Shown here piece after piece: positions 36,457-46,357 of a stretch of 64,000 nt of DNA (positions within the stretch are counted from its first letter, which is position 1; each line of letters starts with the position of its first letter). Made by a program: the position numbers and the translations under genes. The DNA lies in NCBI GenBank assembly GCA_963682055.1, contig OY821740.1, forward strand, positions 42,118,795 to 42,182,794, read 5' to 3'. The DNA comes from Primula veris (taxonomy: Eukaryota > Streptophyta > Magnoliopsida > Ericales > Primulaceae). The notes below the pieces were generated by a model. That model was not told the origin of the DNA, ran no database searches, and worked only from the letters and a program-made list of their open reading frames with translations.

Positions 36457-39400
36457 AGGAAACATAACCTTGCCCGTGAAAACTGGTACGAAAGTTATGA
36501 GCGTGGAGTTCACGGTGGTGAATGTCCCCTCTGTTTACAACGTGATATTGGGGCGACCGTGGCTCCATGGAGTAGATGGAATCTCCTCCACCTTACACCA
36601 AAAGGTTAAATATCCAACTGATTCTGGTGTGGAGACCATCTCAGGAAATCAGAAAGTCTCACGCAGCTGTGCCATGGCCGTGTATTCCGGCAAAGAGATG
36701 ATGCCGGTCCAAAGTGCCATGAACATCGAGGCAGAGGACCCTAAGCTGCTGAGGGAACTAAACAAGAAGATGGGGCCTGAGGCCGAAGACAAGGTGGAGG
36801 AGGGACTGCTGAAAATCCAAATCCCGGGGTATGACGAGGACCACTTTTTTATGGTGGGGGCAAAGCTTACCAAACCAGAGGTCACCGAACTCGTCGAACT
36901 CCTTATCCAACACCTCGACAATTTCGCATGGGGTCCAAGCGAGATGCCAGGCATCAGTTCCGACCTCGCCTGCCACCGATTAAACGTCAACCCGGATGCC
37001 AAGCCCGTGATGCAAAAGGGGCGCCGTGTCAGTCCAGAGCATGCCGATGCCATAAACGAGGAAGTAGAGAAGCTTCTGCTGGCCGGGGCCATCAGGGAGA
37101 TTTATTACCCCAGATGGCTCGCCAATCCCGTAGTGGTCCCCAAAAAGAACGGAAAGCTGAGGGTGTGCATCGATTATACGAGCCTCAACAAGGCCTGTCC
37201 AAAGGATCCTTTCCCCTTGCCCAAAATCGATCAAATAGTGGACTCCACGGCCGGGGCCGCCAGAATGAGCTTCCTGGACGCCTGCTCCGGCTACCATCAA
37301 ATACCTATGTCGGAGGCCGACCAAGAAAAAACTGCCTTCATCACCCCAAGGGGAAATTACTGCTACAAAGTGATGCCCTTCGGACTTAAGAACGCCGGGG
37401 CGACCTATCAGAGAATGGTCACCAAGATATTCTCTAAGAACATAGGCCGAACCATGGAGGTCTATATTGACGACATGGTGGTAAAAAGCACCCAGGAGAG
37501 GGACCACCTATCCGACCTAAGGGAGGTGTTCGAAACAATACGAAGGCATGACCTGAAGCTGAATGCCTCTAAATGTGCCTTCGGGGTAGGCGCCGGCAAA
37601 TTCCTGGGGTTCATGGTGACCCACCGCGGCATCGAAGCGAACCCGTCCCAGATCTCTGCCTTGAAAAATTTGAAAACACCTGAGAAGAGAAAGGACATAC
37701 AAAAGCTAGCCGGGATGGCCGCCGCCCTCAACCGATTTATTGCCCGGTTCGGGGACCGATGCAAGCCGTTCTTCACGGCCTTAAAGGCTCAGAAGAAATT
37801 CGAATGGAACGATGAATGTCGGCGTGCGTTCATCGAGCTGGCGGACTACCTCGGAAGCCCGCCCCTTCTAACCAAGCCGGACCCAGGCGATGTCCTTACC
37901 CTATACCTGGCCGTGTCTGAGATAGCCGTTAGCGCCGTCCTCATCAAGGAACTCGACAGGGAGCAAAGGCCTATCTATTACGTGAGCAAAACTCTCCTCG
38001 ATGCCGAGGCTAGGTATATGCCTTTGGAAAAACTCGTCCTAGCCCTCGTCGTGGCCTCACGAAAACTTGCTCACTATTTCTCTGCACACAGCATTGTGGT
38101 ATATACTGACCAGCCTGTGCGAGAAATACTTCAAAAGGGGGATCTCTCTCGACGAATGATGAAGTGGGCCTGCCACCTGAACGCCTACGACATCAGCTAT
38201 GCGCCGCGAACGTCCGTCAAGGGACAGGCCCTGGCCGACTTCGTGGCAGAATTTACTGGGACGACTCGACGCCCCGACATCATAGGTTGTGCCCCCGAGA
38301 CCTGGACCTTGCACGCGGATGGAGCTGCAAATAAGAAAGGGTCCGGCCTCGGCGTCGTGCTCCGATCTCCACGAGGGGATGTGATCGAGAAATCAATCCA
38401 ACTTGGCTTCAGAGCCACCAATAACGAGGCCGAATATGACGCCGTGATCGCCGGCTTAAAAATGGCCCGAAGCCTCGGAATCAAAAAGATACTGGTGCAT
38501 ACGGACTCTCAATTAGTCAGCAGCCAAATCAGTGGTGAATTTCAGACGAAGGACGACAGAATGGCCAGCTACGTGGCTGTCGCTTCCGGAATACTCCAAA
38601 GTTTCGAATACCAAGAAATCGTCAACATCAATAGAAACGAGAACACCCACGCCGATGCACTAGCGACCCTAGCCTCGGTCATGAGTGATAAGAAAGAGAG
38701 AGTCATCACCATAGAATATGTCCCTTCGCCTAGCATCGAGGCTAAGGCAACAATTAACATGGTGACTGACCTCCCGCCGGAGCCGAGCTGGATGGACCCC
38801 ATAATCGAATACCATCGCTCCGGTGATCTTCCCAATGATAAGAAGGAGGCCGAGAAAATAAGGAGAACGGCATTGGGATTCTGGATAGCTCCCAACGACA
38901 AACTCTATAAAAGATCGTTCTCTGGCCCCTACTTACTCTGCGTCCACCCCGACATGGTAATAAGGGTCATGGAGGAAATTCACGAGGGAACGTGTGGGAG
39001 CCATACCGGGGGCAGATCGCTGGCCAACCGAGCCTTGACCCACGGATATTGGTGGCCCCTCATGCAGAAAGACGCCAGAGCTTTCGTACTCAGGTGCGAG
39101 AAGTGTCAGAAGTATGCACCCATACCCCACGCCCCGGCGCAAAAAATGAGCAGCGTGACCTCGCCCTGGCCCTTTGCGCAGTGGGGCATGGATATCGTCG
39201 GACCATTCCCCGTGGCCCCGGGGGGGAAGAAGTTCCTCCTCATGGTCACCGATTACTTCTCAAAGTGGGTAGAGGGCGTGGCCTTAGCGAAAATCACAGA
39301 GGCCGAAGTGATACGTTTCCTCTGGAGAGACGTGATCACCAGATTGGGAATCCCCTACTCGATCGTCGCGGACAATGGGGGACAGTTCACCGGGGTCAAA

Positions 39401-40030
39401 TTAAAAGCGATGTATGCAAAATATCACATCAAGAACTACTATTCGACCCCATCGTACCCCCAATGCAACGGGCAAGCCGAGGTATCAAACAAGACCGTGC
39501 TCGACGGAATCAAGAAGAGGCTAGACGAGTCCAAAGGACGATGGGATGCAGAGCTGCATCACGTCCTTTGGGCCTACCGAACGACGAGAAGACGGGGCAC
39601 TCAACAGACACCCTATAGCCTCACTTACGGAATGGAAGCCATCATCCCTTTAGAAATCGGGCTTCCTTCTCTAAGGACGGACATGGTGGAGAACGGGCTT
39701 AATGAAAAGATGATGGGGCTAGAGCTGGACTACGCCGAAGAAAGAAGGGAGGTTGCGGCCATCCGCAACGCCGAATATAAAAACGAACTGGGGCGTTCTT
39801 ATAACAAAAGAGTTAACGCCAGACGTTTCCAAGACGAAGACCTAGTGTTACGAAAAGTAAACAACAACACCAGGATACAATCCGACGGCAAGCTAGGCCC
39901 CAATTGGGAAGGCCCCTATCGAATCCTCGGTGCAGTAGGGAACGGGGCCTACCTGTTGGGTCGTCTTCCCAACGACGTCCCGGTCGACCGACCTTGGAAC
40001 ATCAACAACCTAAGGAAGTACTACCAGTAG
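36422..40030 (+). CDS. pol: pol: end of protease, RT, two RNase H, integrase
   Basis: Continuation of gag-pol in the next frame, open from upstream of the C run to TAG at 40030. First comes the protease end LYGFNSEAVRP and YNVILGRPWLH. Reverse transcriptase spans about 37020-37640 with LRVCIDYTSLNKACPKDPFP, FMPFG-type KVMPFGLKNAGATYQR and catalytic YIDD at 37463-37474. The first RNase H follows (RPIYYVSKTLLDAEARYMPL, VVYTDQP). A second, archaeal-like RNase H lies at about 38305-38690 (LHADGAANKKGSGLGVVL, NNEAEYDAVIAGL, HTDSQLV). Integrase has an HHCC zinc finger (about 38980-39110) and the D-D-E core at 39191, 39371 and 39479. No in-frame stop occurs inside these domains. Confidence 0.93.
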   Translation, partial: LYGFNSEAVRPKGNITLPVKTGTKVMSVEFTVVNVPSVYNVILGRPWLHGVDGISSTLHQKVKYPTDSGVETISGNQKVSRSCAMAVYSGKEMMPVQSAMNIEAEDPKLLRELNKKMGPEAEDKVEEGLLKIQIPGYDEDHFFMVGAKLTKPEVTELVELLIQHLDNFAWGPSEMPGISSDLACHRLNVNPDAKPVMQKGRRVSPEHADAINEEVEKLLLAGAIREIYYPRWLANPVVVPKKNGKLRVCIDYTSLNKACPKDPFPLPKIDQIVDSTAGAARMSFLDACSGYHQIPMSEADQEKTAFITPRGNYCYKVMPFGLKNAGATYQRMVTKIFSKNIGRTMEVYIDDMVVKSTQERDHLSDLREVFETIRRHDLKLNASKCAFGVGAGKFLGFMVTHRGIEANPSQISALKNLKTPEKRKDIQKLAGMAAALNRFIARFGDRCKPFFTALKAQKKFEWNDECRRAFIELADYLGSPPLLTKPDPGDVLTLYLAVSEIAVSAVLIKELDREQRPIYYVSKTLLDAEARYMPLEKLVLALVVASRKLAHYFSAHSIVVYTDQPVREILQKGDLSRRMMKWACHLNAYDISYAPRTSVKGQALADFVAEFTGTTRRPDIIGCAPETWTLHADGAANKKGSGLGVVLRSPRGDVIEKSIQLGFRATNNEAEYDAVIAGLKMARSLGIKKILVHTDSQLVSSQISGEFQTKDDRMASYVAVASGILQSFEYQEIVNINRNENTHADALATLASVMSDKKERVITIEYVPSPSIEAKATINMVTDLPPEPSWMDPIIEYHRSGDLPNDKKEAEKIRRTALGFWIAPNDKLYKRSFSGPYLLCVHPDMVIRVMEEIHEGTCGSHTGGRSLANRALTHGYWWPLMQKDARAFVLRCEKCQKYAPIPHAPAQKMSSVTSPWPFAQWGMDIVGPFPVAPGGKKFLLMVTDYFSKWVEGVALAKITEAEVIRFLWRDVITRLGIPYSIVADNGGQFTGVKLKAMYAKYHIKNYYSTPSYPQCNGQAEVSNKTVLDGIKKRLDESKGRWDAELHHVLWAYRTTRRRGTQQTPYSLTYGMEAIIPLEIGLPSLRTDMVENGLNEKMMGLELDYAEERREVAAIRNAEYKNELGRSYNKRVNARRFQDEDLVLRKVNNNTRIQSDGKLGPNWEGPYRILGAVGNGAYLLGRLPNDVPVDRPWNINNLRKYYQ

Positions 40031-40117
40031 AGCTCGGCCTTTATGACTTTTGTGTAAATAAGAATGTGGTGTAAATTTATGCCTGTGGGCTTTATAAATG
40101 AAAACTGTTGTTACAAA

Positions 40118-40520
40118 GTTTCTCTGAGTGTTTCAGAACACGAGCCTATACGGCACCCCGGTTCATATTTACTTGAATTTTTCAGTTCATTTAAATTTTC
40201 TCTAAGTGTTTCAGAACACGAGCCTATACGGCACCCCGGTTCATATTTACTTGAATTTTTCAGTTCATTTAAATTTTCTCTAAGTGTTTCAGAACACGAG
40301 CCTATACGGCACCCCGGTTCTTATTTACTTGAATTTTTCAGTTCATTTAAATATTCTCTTGTGTTTCAGAACACGAGCCTATACGGCACCCCGGTTCTTG
40401 TTTACTTGAACTTTTCAGTTCATTTAAATATTCTCTTGTGTTTCAGAACACGAGCCTATACGGCACCCCGGTTCATGTTTACTTGAATTTTTCAGTTCAT
40501 TTAAATTCTCTAAGTGTTTC
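40118..40520 (+). repeat. 77/78-bp tandem repeat after pol, 5 full copies
   Basis: TTTCAGAACACGAGCCTATA begins at 40131, 40209, 40287, 40364 and 40441 and continues CGGCACCCCGGTTC, TTTACTTGAATTTTTCAG, TTCATTTAAAT; a sixth, diverged start is at 40517. Copies are nearly identical. Tat elements are known for tandem repeats in the untranslated part after pol that can seed satellite DNA. Confidence 0.95.
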
Positions 40521-40755
40521 TACACGTGCCAACTCGAATTGTGATGTATATGAAATGAGCGCCCCAACGCCGAAGCATAAGGGCCCCCTCATTTGGGAGC
40601 ATATATATAATGAATAAACACACAACAGAGATAAACACAGAATAAAAACAAAAGACAAGTCCAAAATTGTTTTTCATTTCATAAGAGAAGCTATTACAAG
40701 CTAAAGTGTAGAAAGAAGATTACATCAAAAACAAAAATAGAAAACTACAGAAGCC

Positions 40756-43495
40756 CTAAGAAGCCCCCCCATCATCATCAGCTTCATCCTCCGAGAGGGC
40801 TCGAGGGGTTAAGGGAACCACCTCGGGAATGGGAGCAGAGGGGACGGGAACCAAGATGTTTTCTATGTTCCACACCGGATGATCCGGTCCCGCCCTCATG
40901 AAAGCCGCTGCCTCAGACCAGCCATCAACATAGAAGGAATTAAAGTCCTTCTGTGTTGATAGCTCCAAGGCGGCGCTCATATCCGCCTCGGCGGCTTGGA
41001 CCGCGGCCTTGACCTTATCGGCTATCCCTGCCTCAGCGGCCTCTACCGCAGCCTTGACCTTATCGGCCACGCTCGCTTCAACCTCCTCCAGAGCCGCTAC
41101 CGCAGCTTGGGCACGCTCCTCGGCCTCAGCACCGGCTTTTGCGGCCTCAGCTCTCCTAGCCTCCAAGGAGTCGACGAGGCCCTCGGCCCTCTCCGCCCTT
41201 TTCTGGGCCTCTTCCGCCTTCTTCAGAGCTTCTTCGGCCCGTTTAGCATTGGCCTCAGCCTTCGAAGCCCACGATCTCACCAGTTGCCCTTGCTGGTAGA
41301 CGTATTGGTTCATCGTCAAGTAGGCCTACAAAAGAAGAGAAACACTTAGCAAAAATTTAAGAAATAAACGAAAGACAATGGCACAACGAAAACAACGTGT
41401 TACCTGCGGGATCATGGCCATGGCTGACGTCATGGCAGAAGCAAGGTCGCGACCACGTTGGTCGGCCTCGACAGTCTGCTGCTGAAGCGCAGCCAGGGCA
41501 AGCAGGCCAGCAGAGGGATGGCCCTCCATTATGCTCCGAACCCCGGTCGTTGCCTTGACCTCCTCCGGAGTCTGAACAGGCATCCTTGGGAATGGGGAGC
41601 CTGAGCCTGAGCTTGAGCCTGACGCGCTAGGCGTCGGACCCTTTGCCTGAACGGATGACACCGCTCGCTCTTCTGCAGCGACCACAGGCCCCCTAAGCTC
41701 CAGGATGGGTGCAACATCCTCCCTCGGCTCAGGTTCCCCGGTCCGGGCCTTCTTCGCCTCACGAGGGGCCTTCGCCTCCTCCCTCTTTCTCTTGTCAGCT
41801 TCGGCCTTGCGAGCGGCTCGTTCACGCCTCGCCTGCCCTAGTAAACCTCCCAACCTCTCCAAGGTCTTTGACTTAGCATCTGGGGGAGCCACTTCGACCA
41901 CCTCGTCGTCCCTTGTCCCGACGACCCCCTCCTCCTCCTCAGCCTCAGGCTCCAAAGCCTCCACCTCTTCCACCTCCTCGTCCCTTACCCCGTCAACACC
42001 CCCCTCACCAGCCTCGGGCTCAATAATCTCCGCCTCCTCGCCACTTCTGGCCTCGGCAATCTCCTCCTCGCCCCCAGCCTCGGCGGCAACCTCCTCCTCT
42101 TCCTCGTCAGAACGGACAACCTACATAGTTTAGATAAAGAAAAGGAGTTAGAAAATTTTGTAAACAAAATTTAGTCAACTGTGAAGCTGAAGAATGGAAG
42201 AAGGGAAGCTGACTCACCAAGGTCCGTGAGGTGCCCAAGGCTGGCCCGGTAGGTGGGGCCTCAGGAGAACTATCTTCCAGACGAAAGAAGCCCGTCGTGT
42301 CCGGTGCCCTCGAGCTCAGGGGAGGGACATCAAGCAACGGTTTCCCATGCTGGTCGATATAGCTGCGGGTACCGTCCGCCCCCTCCCTATAATGGAGGAC
42401 GGTACCATCAGGCCGGGTTTCAAACATAACCCCGGCCGACGAAGGAGCAAAGGAGGTAATCACCACGGCCTTCGCCCTGCTGCTTGGCTTCGGCTTCGTC
42501 GCCTTCTTCGCCACGGGCATAACCCCAGCCTCGGCCTCAGCTTCTTTGATGGCCTTAGGTGGGAGGGTGGATTCAAAACCCTTCTCCTTCTCCCACCGTT
42601 CCCGGGAGTACCCCACGGGACAGAAGGTCCTAGGGGGCCAGAGGAACTCATTCCCCTTACAGCTTGTGGGGGAGCCACATAGTAACAGGCGTTCCGCGTC
42701 GCGAGCGCCTGCGTCGGTCCCGTCCGGACCCCACCAGTTCAAGGCCAGCTCGATCGACCTCACGTTCGGCTCCCCAAGACCCCTTAGACTCGCGGCCACC
42801 GTGGCCTTGTTCTCTTTGTTGCTTAAGACCCTCCCCGGTCTGGTTGGGAGGATCAGGTCATCACGGCGGAGCCAATTACCCTCCACCACGATTACATCTT
42901 GTGTGTAACCCCGATTCGAATCAGAGTTACCCAAGATAAGCTGGTTATGCGACCGACACCTCAGGTACGGCTGCCTACTTTTGGCTTGGGAGCTAGGCTC
43001 GCTCTGTAAAAACTCATAACAAGCGAGCAGCTCCCTTAACCCTAATGGCTCCGGTAGAGTCGAGCCCAATAGCTCGTTCAGAGCCTCCATCCCGGCGCAG
43101 ATCCGGTGAGCTTGCAGAGGCCACTGGCAAGGGAGAGTTTGCGTCCAGGCGCATAACTCCGCCAGCAGCTCCGGGATTGGGAGATGAGTGCCCCCGTACA
43201 GAAGGGACGAGAGAGAGAGCGTCACCATGCTCTTCGGATCCGCTACGATCCCGTTCACCTCGTCGGAGTTCTGACACCTCCGAAGACGGAACTCATCGCC
43301 AATCCCGCAGAGTTGTCGGAACTCTTCGAGGTCGGATCCGTGAGTCCGTACCATGATGCTGCTATCGTTGCTATCAACGCTCAGGGACGGGTCGAGGACC
43401 ATAGCCCGGAATGGGAGCGCGTTGGCCATCACGGCCAAGCGTTGCGGAGTAGGGGCAACCATGGGGCCCTTGCCGGCTCCGTGTTTAATAACCAT
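40756..43495 (-). CDS. Antisense spliced gene of the Tat element, 854 aa, 3 exons
   Basis: Minus-strand exons 43495-42218 (426 codons), 42120-41404 (239) and 41325-40756 (189 plus TAG), with introns of 97 and 78 bp. Both introns are phase 0, GT-AG (TTG|GTGAGT..TATGTAG and CAG|GTAACA..TTTTGTAG) and AT-rich between GC-rich exons, which is strong evidence of real splicing. Exon 1 codes for a globular region (SLLYGGTHLPIPELLAEL, LPCQWPLQAHRICAGMEALN, ELALNWWGPDG) that resembles the putative gypsy-type transposon family seen in plants (Pfam Transposase_28, from memory). Exon 2 is acidic (EEEEEVAAEAGGEEE) then Lys/Arg-rich with possible nuclear localisation signals (KRKREEAKAPREAKKAR). Exon 3 is a long Ala/Glu/Lys coiled coil. 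Antisense ORFs are described in Tat elements such as Retand, function unknown. A TATA box lies 131-138 bp upstream of the ATG. Confidence 0.85.
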
Positions 43496-43625
43496 TTTTA
43501 TGGCTTAAGTGTTCGAAGGTGAAATTTGTTGAGGCTGTTTGTTCGAAGGTGAAAGGGAGAGAATGTTTGCTATGGAATCTTGTAGAGAGAAGTTGGAAAA
43601 AGTGAAAAATGGTTTTCACTGAGGG

Positions 43626-43633
43626 TATTTATA
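43626..43633 (-). promoter_or_regulatory. TATA box of the antisense gene
   Basis: On the minus strand GGCCTATAAATACCCTC, about 130 bp upstream of the antisense ATG, followed by a T/C-rich leader. Its placement fits a start site about 100 bp before the ATG. Confidence 0.7.
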
Positions 43634-43986
43634 GGCCCCTAGTGGAAGGTGAAAAGACATTTACCAGAAGGTGAAAGGACGCAACGGCTCCTTGCACGAA
43701 CTCCCACAAATAACCGCCGCCACTCAATCAATGTCCACCACGTGTACAGCATGTAGAGGCCATCTGCCAAATGTCACTCACCAGCCGTTTTAGCATTAAT
43801 GACGTTGTGGAAATCAAAGAGACAGAGACGGCGCCTCGTGTCCACGTGTAAGAAATCCATGAATGGTTGCACACGTGTTATAAAACAGCCGTGCATGGGC
43901 ATATTTGCACCGACGAGCACGAGAACAAAATGACCGGAGTCCCCGTAACGACCAGAGATCCTCGCCGACCTCGTCCTTAGCAACGA

Positions 43987-44004
43987 CCCCGGACAGGGAG
44001 CTGT
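43987..44004 (+). other. Probable polypurine tract
   Basis: CCCCGGACAGGGAGCTGT lies immediately before the 3' LTR. The purine run is short (GGACAGGGAG), so the assignment rests on position. Confidence 0.45.
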
Positions 44005-44687
44005 TGGCGAGGGAATGTCAGCATCCCCTCGTCCGGGGCAATAACGCCCCTATAGCGGGCCATCCGGGCCTCATCAACCCTGAATGATGCGACGCCCCGG
44101 ATTGGGAGGGCCGAGCCGTGTTGAGGCCGGCCCAAAGAAGCGTGTCACGTACGCTTCCCCAATTAATGCTGCTGCTCCCTTGGGGGACCCTCCTGACGTT
44201 TCACCGACGTGGCCCAATCACAGGACACCTCCTGTGGGCCCCGGGAAAGGACAGTACCCTTGTCAGTCATAAATGACTCTGACGCCGTTGGATCAACATC
44301 TTACAGTACAGTGATCCAAGGGTTAATACACCTCTGAACCTCACTATAAATAGCCCCCCTAATCCTACTTAGGGGGGGACGCACAAATAGAGAGAGGAGA
44401 GATAAAGCTTAACAACCCGGACCTCCTGAACATTATCTGTACCAATCAATAAACCGACCTGTAACCGGCCCGGTCCATTACCCTTTATTATATCCCTACT
44501 TTCAGTTAACATCGATACTGACTTGATCGTCGGAGAGGGAAAACCCGGCAACAACCCCGGGCCCCTGTTCGTTCCTTGTGCAGGCACGAAGACGACCTGA
44601 CAACCGGAGCCTACCTTACCACCTCGGAAGATCGGAGCCAACGCGAAATTGATTAAGCCGAGCTTGGAAAGAAAATCAAGCTCGCCA
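44005..44687 (+). repeat. 3' LTR (683 bp)
   Basis: Aligns with the 5' LTR at a constant offset of 10,300 bp with no indels and four substitutions (about 99.4 % identity by eye). Confidence 0.96.
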
Positions 44688-44692
44688 AGTTA

Positions 44693-45577
44693 TGTTGTGA
44701 TTACACCGATACATATTGATATATATTGAGAGCACCCTAGCCATGCCAGCAGAGGCGGGGTAATAATTCGAATTCGAAGAGGAATCAATATAGTGCACTA
44801 ATGATATTCCTGATGAATTGATATAGTGGAGTGATGATTTATTGCTCCATATTTATTGTTGTTTAGTCATGAATGTCGTGCTACTTCTGAACGTGATTTC
44901 GAAATTCTATTATGTAGCAGCTTGTTTGGTCGAGTATCCAAGATTCGCTTACATAGTCAATGAGCAGGTTGATGGATTTTCGAAAAGCTTCCGTTTAACT
45001 TTGATAGGAGAATCTGCTCGAAAGGTTGAATGAGCGTGTTCAGGGTATAGCCTAATCGTGGAAAACATGATATACCCTGGGCGTTGTTTGTTCGTAATTT
45101 GTTACGGACAAGTTTGTTGTCGAGAAGACAAATTACAACCTTGAAGAAAAGTTTGTTTTCAAGAAGACTAGAAGAGACGAATGATGCAGACCAAGTTGAT
45201 TTATCGTTTTGCTGGTGTTTTTTGAGTGATTTAGTGTTGACAAAAGATTGAGACTATGCTATTGTTAGGGCTAATGTGTTTCGCACTCGTTTTTAATTAT
45301 TATGTATGATAAAGCAAATCTATGAAAGTGTTGTTTTCTCTCCAATTTCTTGAACTTGATTCATTGTTTTCTAATATGTTTGTCCTACCAAAACAAACGT
45401 TATGAAGAAATACTATCTCATTAAGCAGATTAATTCCTCATTCGAGTGTAAATCTGTGACAAACGAACCTGTCTGTTACACTAATCAACTACGATTGTTA
45501 CTAAAACACACCATATGTATAATTTTACACTGATTTACATCATTAAAAGCTAACAACTTGCTAGTTTCACTAAACAT
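44693..45577. other. Intergenic DNA right of the retrotransposon
   Basis: No supported gene. An inverted repeat CAGGGTATA (45041-45049) / TATACCCTG (45071-45079) could be a small hairpin. The right end is likely the 3' UTR of the F-box gene. Confidence 0.45.
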
Positions 45578-46357
45578 CTAACTTGGCATAAGAAAATGCT
45601 GCAAGTACCTAAGAGCATCCTCTATGCTCACATACCTCCAACTCAATATATTCAACACACCAACACCAACTGTCTCAACCACCACCCTCCTCCCTCTACA
45701 ACCCCTATCTCCTCCCTCCTTCATCCCCAACCGTAAACCCGCCACCATCCCACACCCTGCCGCTCCAGAACAACACCCCGCCCCTGGCAACTCCTCCGAA
45801 AACCAACCGTCACTCCCCATCACAAACCTCCCTTTCCCCATACAATCTACCATTGTGAAAACCCCTTCATACCCTTCTAAAACCACGTTCCACGTCCCTT
45901 TCAACCCTTCCTCCGCCTCGTCATACACCCAAAACTCAGCGTTTTTTTCAACATCAATATCATCAAATTGAAAAATCTCATTTTTATCTATAACAAGATC
46001 CGTCCCCTTTTTCACCACGGTGAAAACATGTGCTCCATTGTGGTGCACAGTTACAGTGAAAATAAGGTTTTCCAAAGATAGGGACGGTTTTCGAGGCTTT
46101 TGGTGGCGGAGTTTGAAGGAGGTGCTTCCAAGCATGTATAGGCGACGATACGGTACGGATGCAGCCAGGTGGAGAGGAGAGAGAGAAGGGAAGTGGGTGG
46201 TGCAGAATGGTACCCATAAGTGGTCTGAGGACATGGAAATGGACCATGATTTAGATACACATGAGGCTATTGCTAAGGTTTTTGGGTCAAGGTGAGGTGC
46301 TATAAGAACAAGAACCTGCCATGGTGGTGAATCATCATTGCTTGTTTTCGTAGACAT
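45578..46357 (-). CDS. F-box protein, 259 aa, single exon
   Basis: One uninterrupted frame from ATG at 46357. Residues about 10-55 (PPWQVLVLIAPHLDPKTLAI, ASCVSKSWSISMSSDHLW) have the F-box pattern of L..P, LDPKTLA, VSKSW and W, which binds SKP1 and places the protein in an SCF ubiquitin ligase. The rest (FTVTVHHNGAHVFTVV, FQFDDIDVEKNAEFWVYDEA, GTWNVVLEGYEG, VLNILSWRYVSIEDALRYLQ) has no LRR or Kelch repeat I can see and resembles small plant F-box proteins of the same length with an uncharacterised C-terminal domain. Substrate unknown. It is intronless, like many of this class. The nearest neighbour upstream is ERD15, 1.06 kb away, in the same direction. Confidence 0.85.
   Translation of the reverse strand: MSTKTSNDDSPPWQVLVLIAPHLDPKTLAIASCVSKSWSISMSSDHLWVPFCTTHFPSLSPLHLAASVPYRRLYMLGSTSFKLRHQKPRKPSLSLENLIFTVTVHHNGAHVFTVVKKGTDLVIDKNEIFQFDDIDVEKNAEFWVYDEAEEGLKGTWNVVLEGYEGVFTMVDCMGKGRFVMGSDGWFSEELPGAGCCSGAAGCGMVAGLRLGMKEGGDRGCRGRRVVVETVGVGVLNILSWRYVSIEDALRYLQHFLMPS

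Larger units (their letters stand above)
33705..44687 (+). mobile_element. Complete Ty3/Gypsy LTR retrotransposon, Tat lineage, 10,983 bp
   Basis: Two 683-bp LTRs begin TGGCGAG and end CTCGCCA. The flanking 5-bp target duplication AGTTA is at 33700-33704 and 44688-44692. Internal order on the plus strand: primer binding site, gag, protease, reverse transcriptase, RNase H, a second RNase H, integrase, a 77/78-bp tandem repeat, then a region coding on the opposite strand. Two RNase H domains, a gag and pol much richer in GC than the flanks, long extra DNA after pol and an antisense gene are features of Tat-type elements such as Retand (from memory). The LTRs differ at four positions, so the insertion is recent. 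The gag-pol frame has one break at a C run (36414-36422). Confidence 0.96.

Noticed and set aside
40064..40486. 140-codon open frame over the 77/78-bp repeats
   Set aside because: It is open only because most units are 78 bp (26 codons). The peptide simply repeats and resembles no known protein.
41009..43522. Several plus-strand ORFs between pol and the 3' LTR
   Set aside because: All lie opposite the spliced antisense gene, are short and GC-driven, and have no family resemblance.
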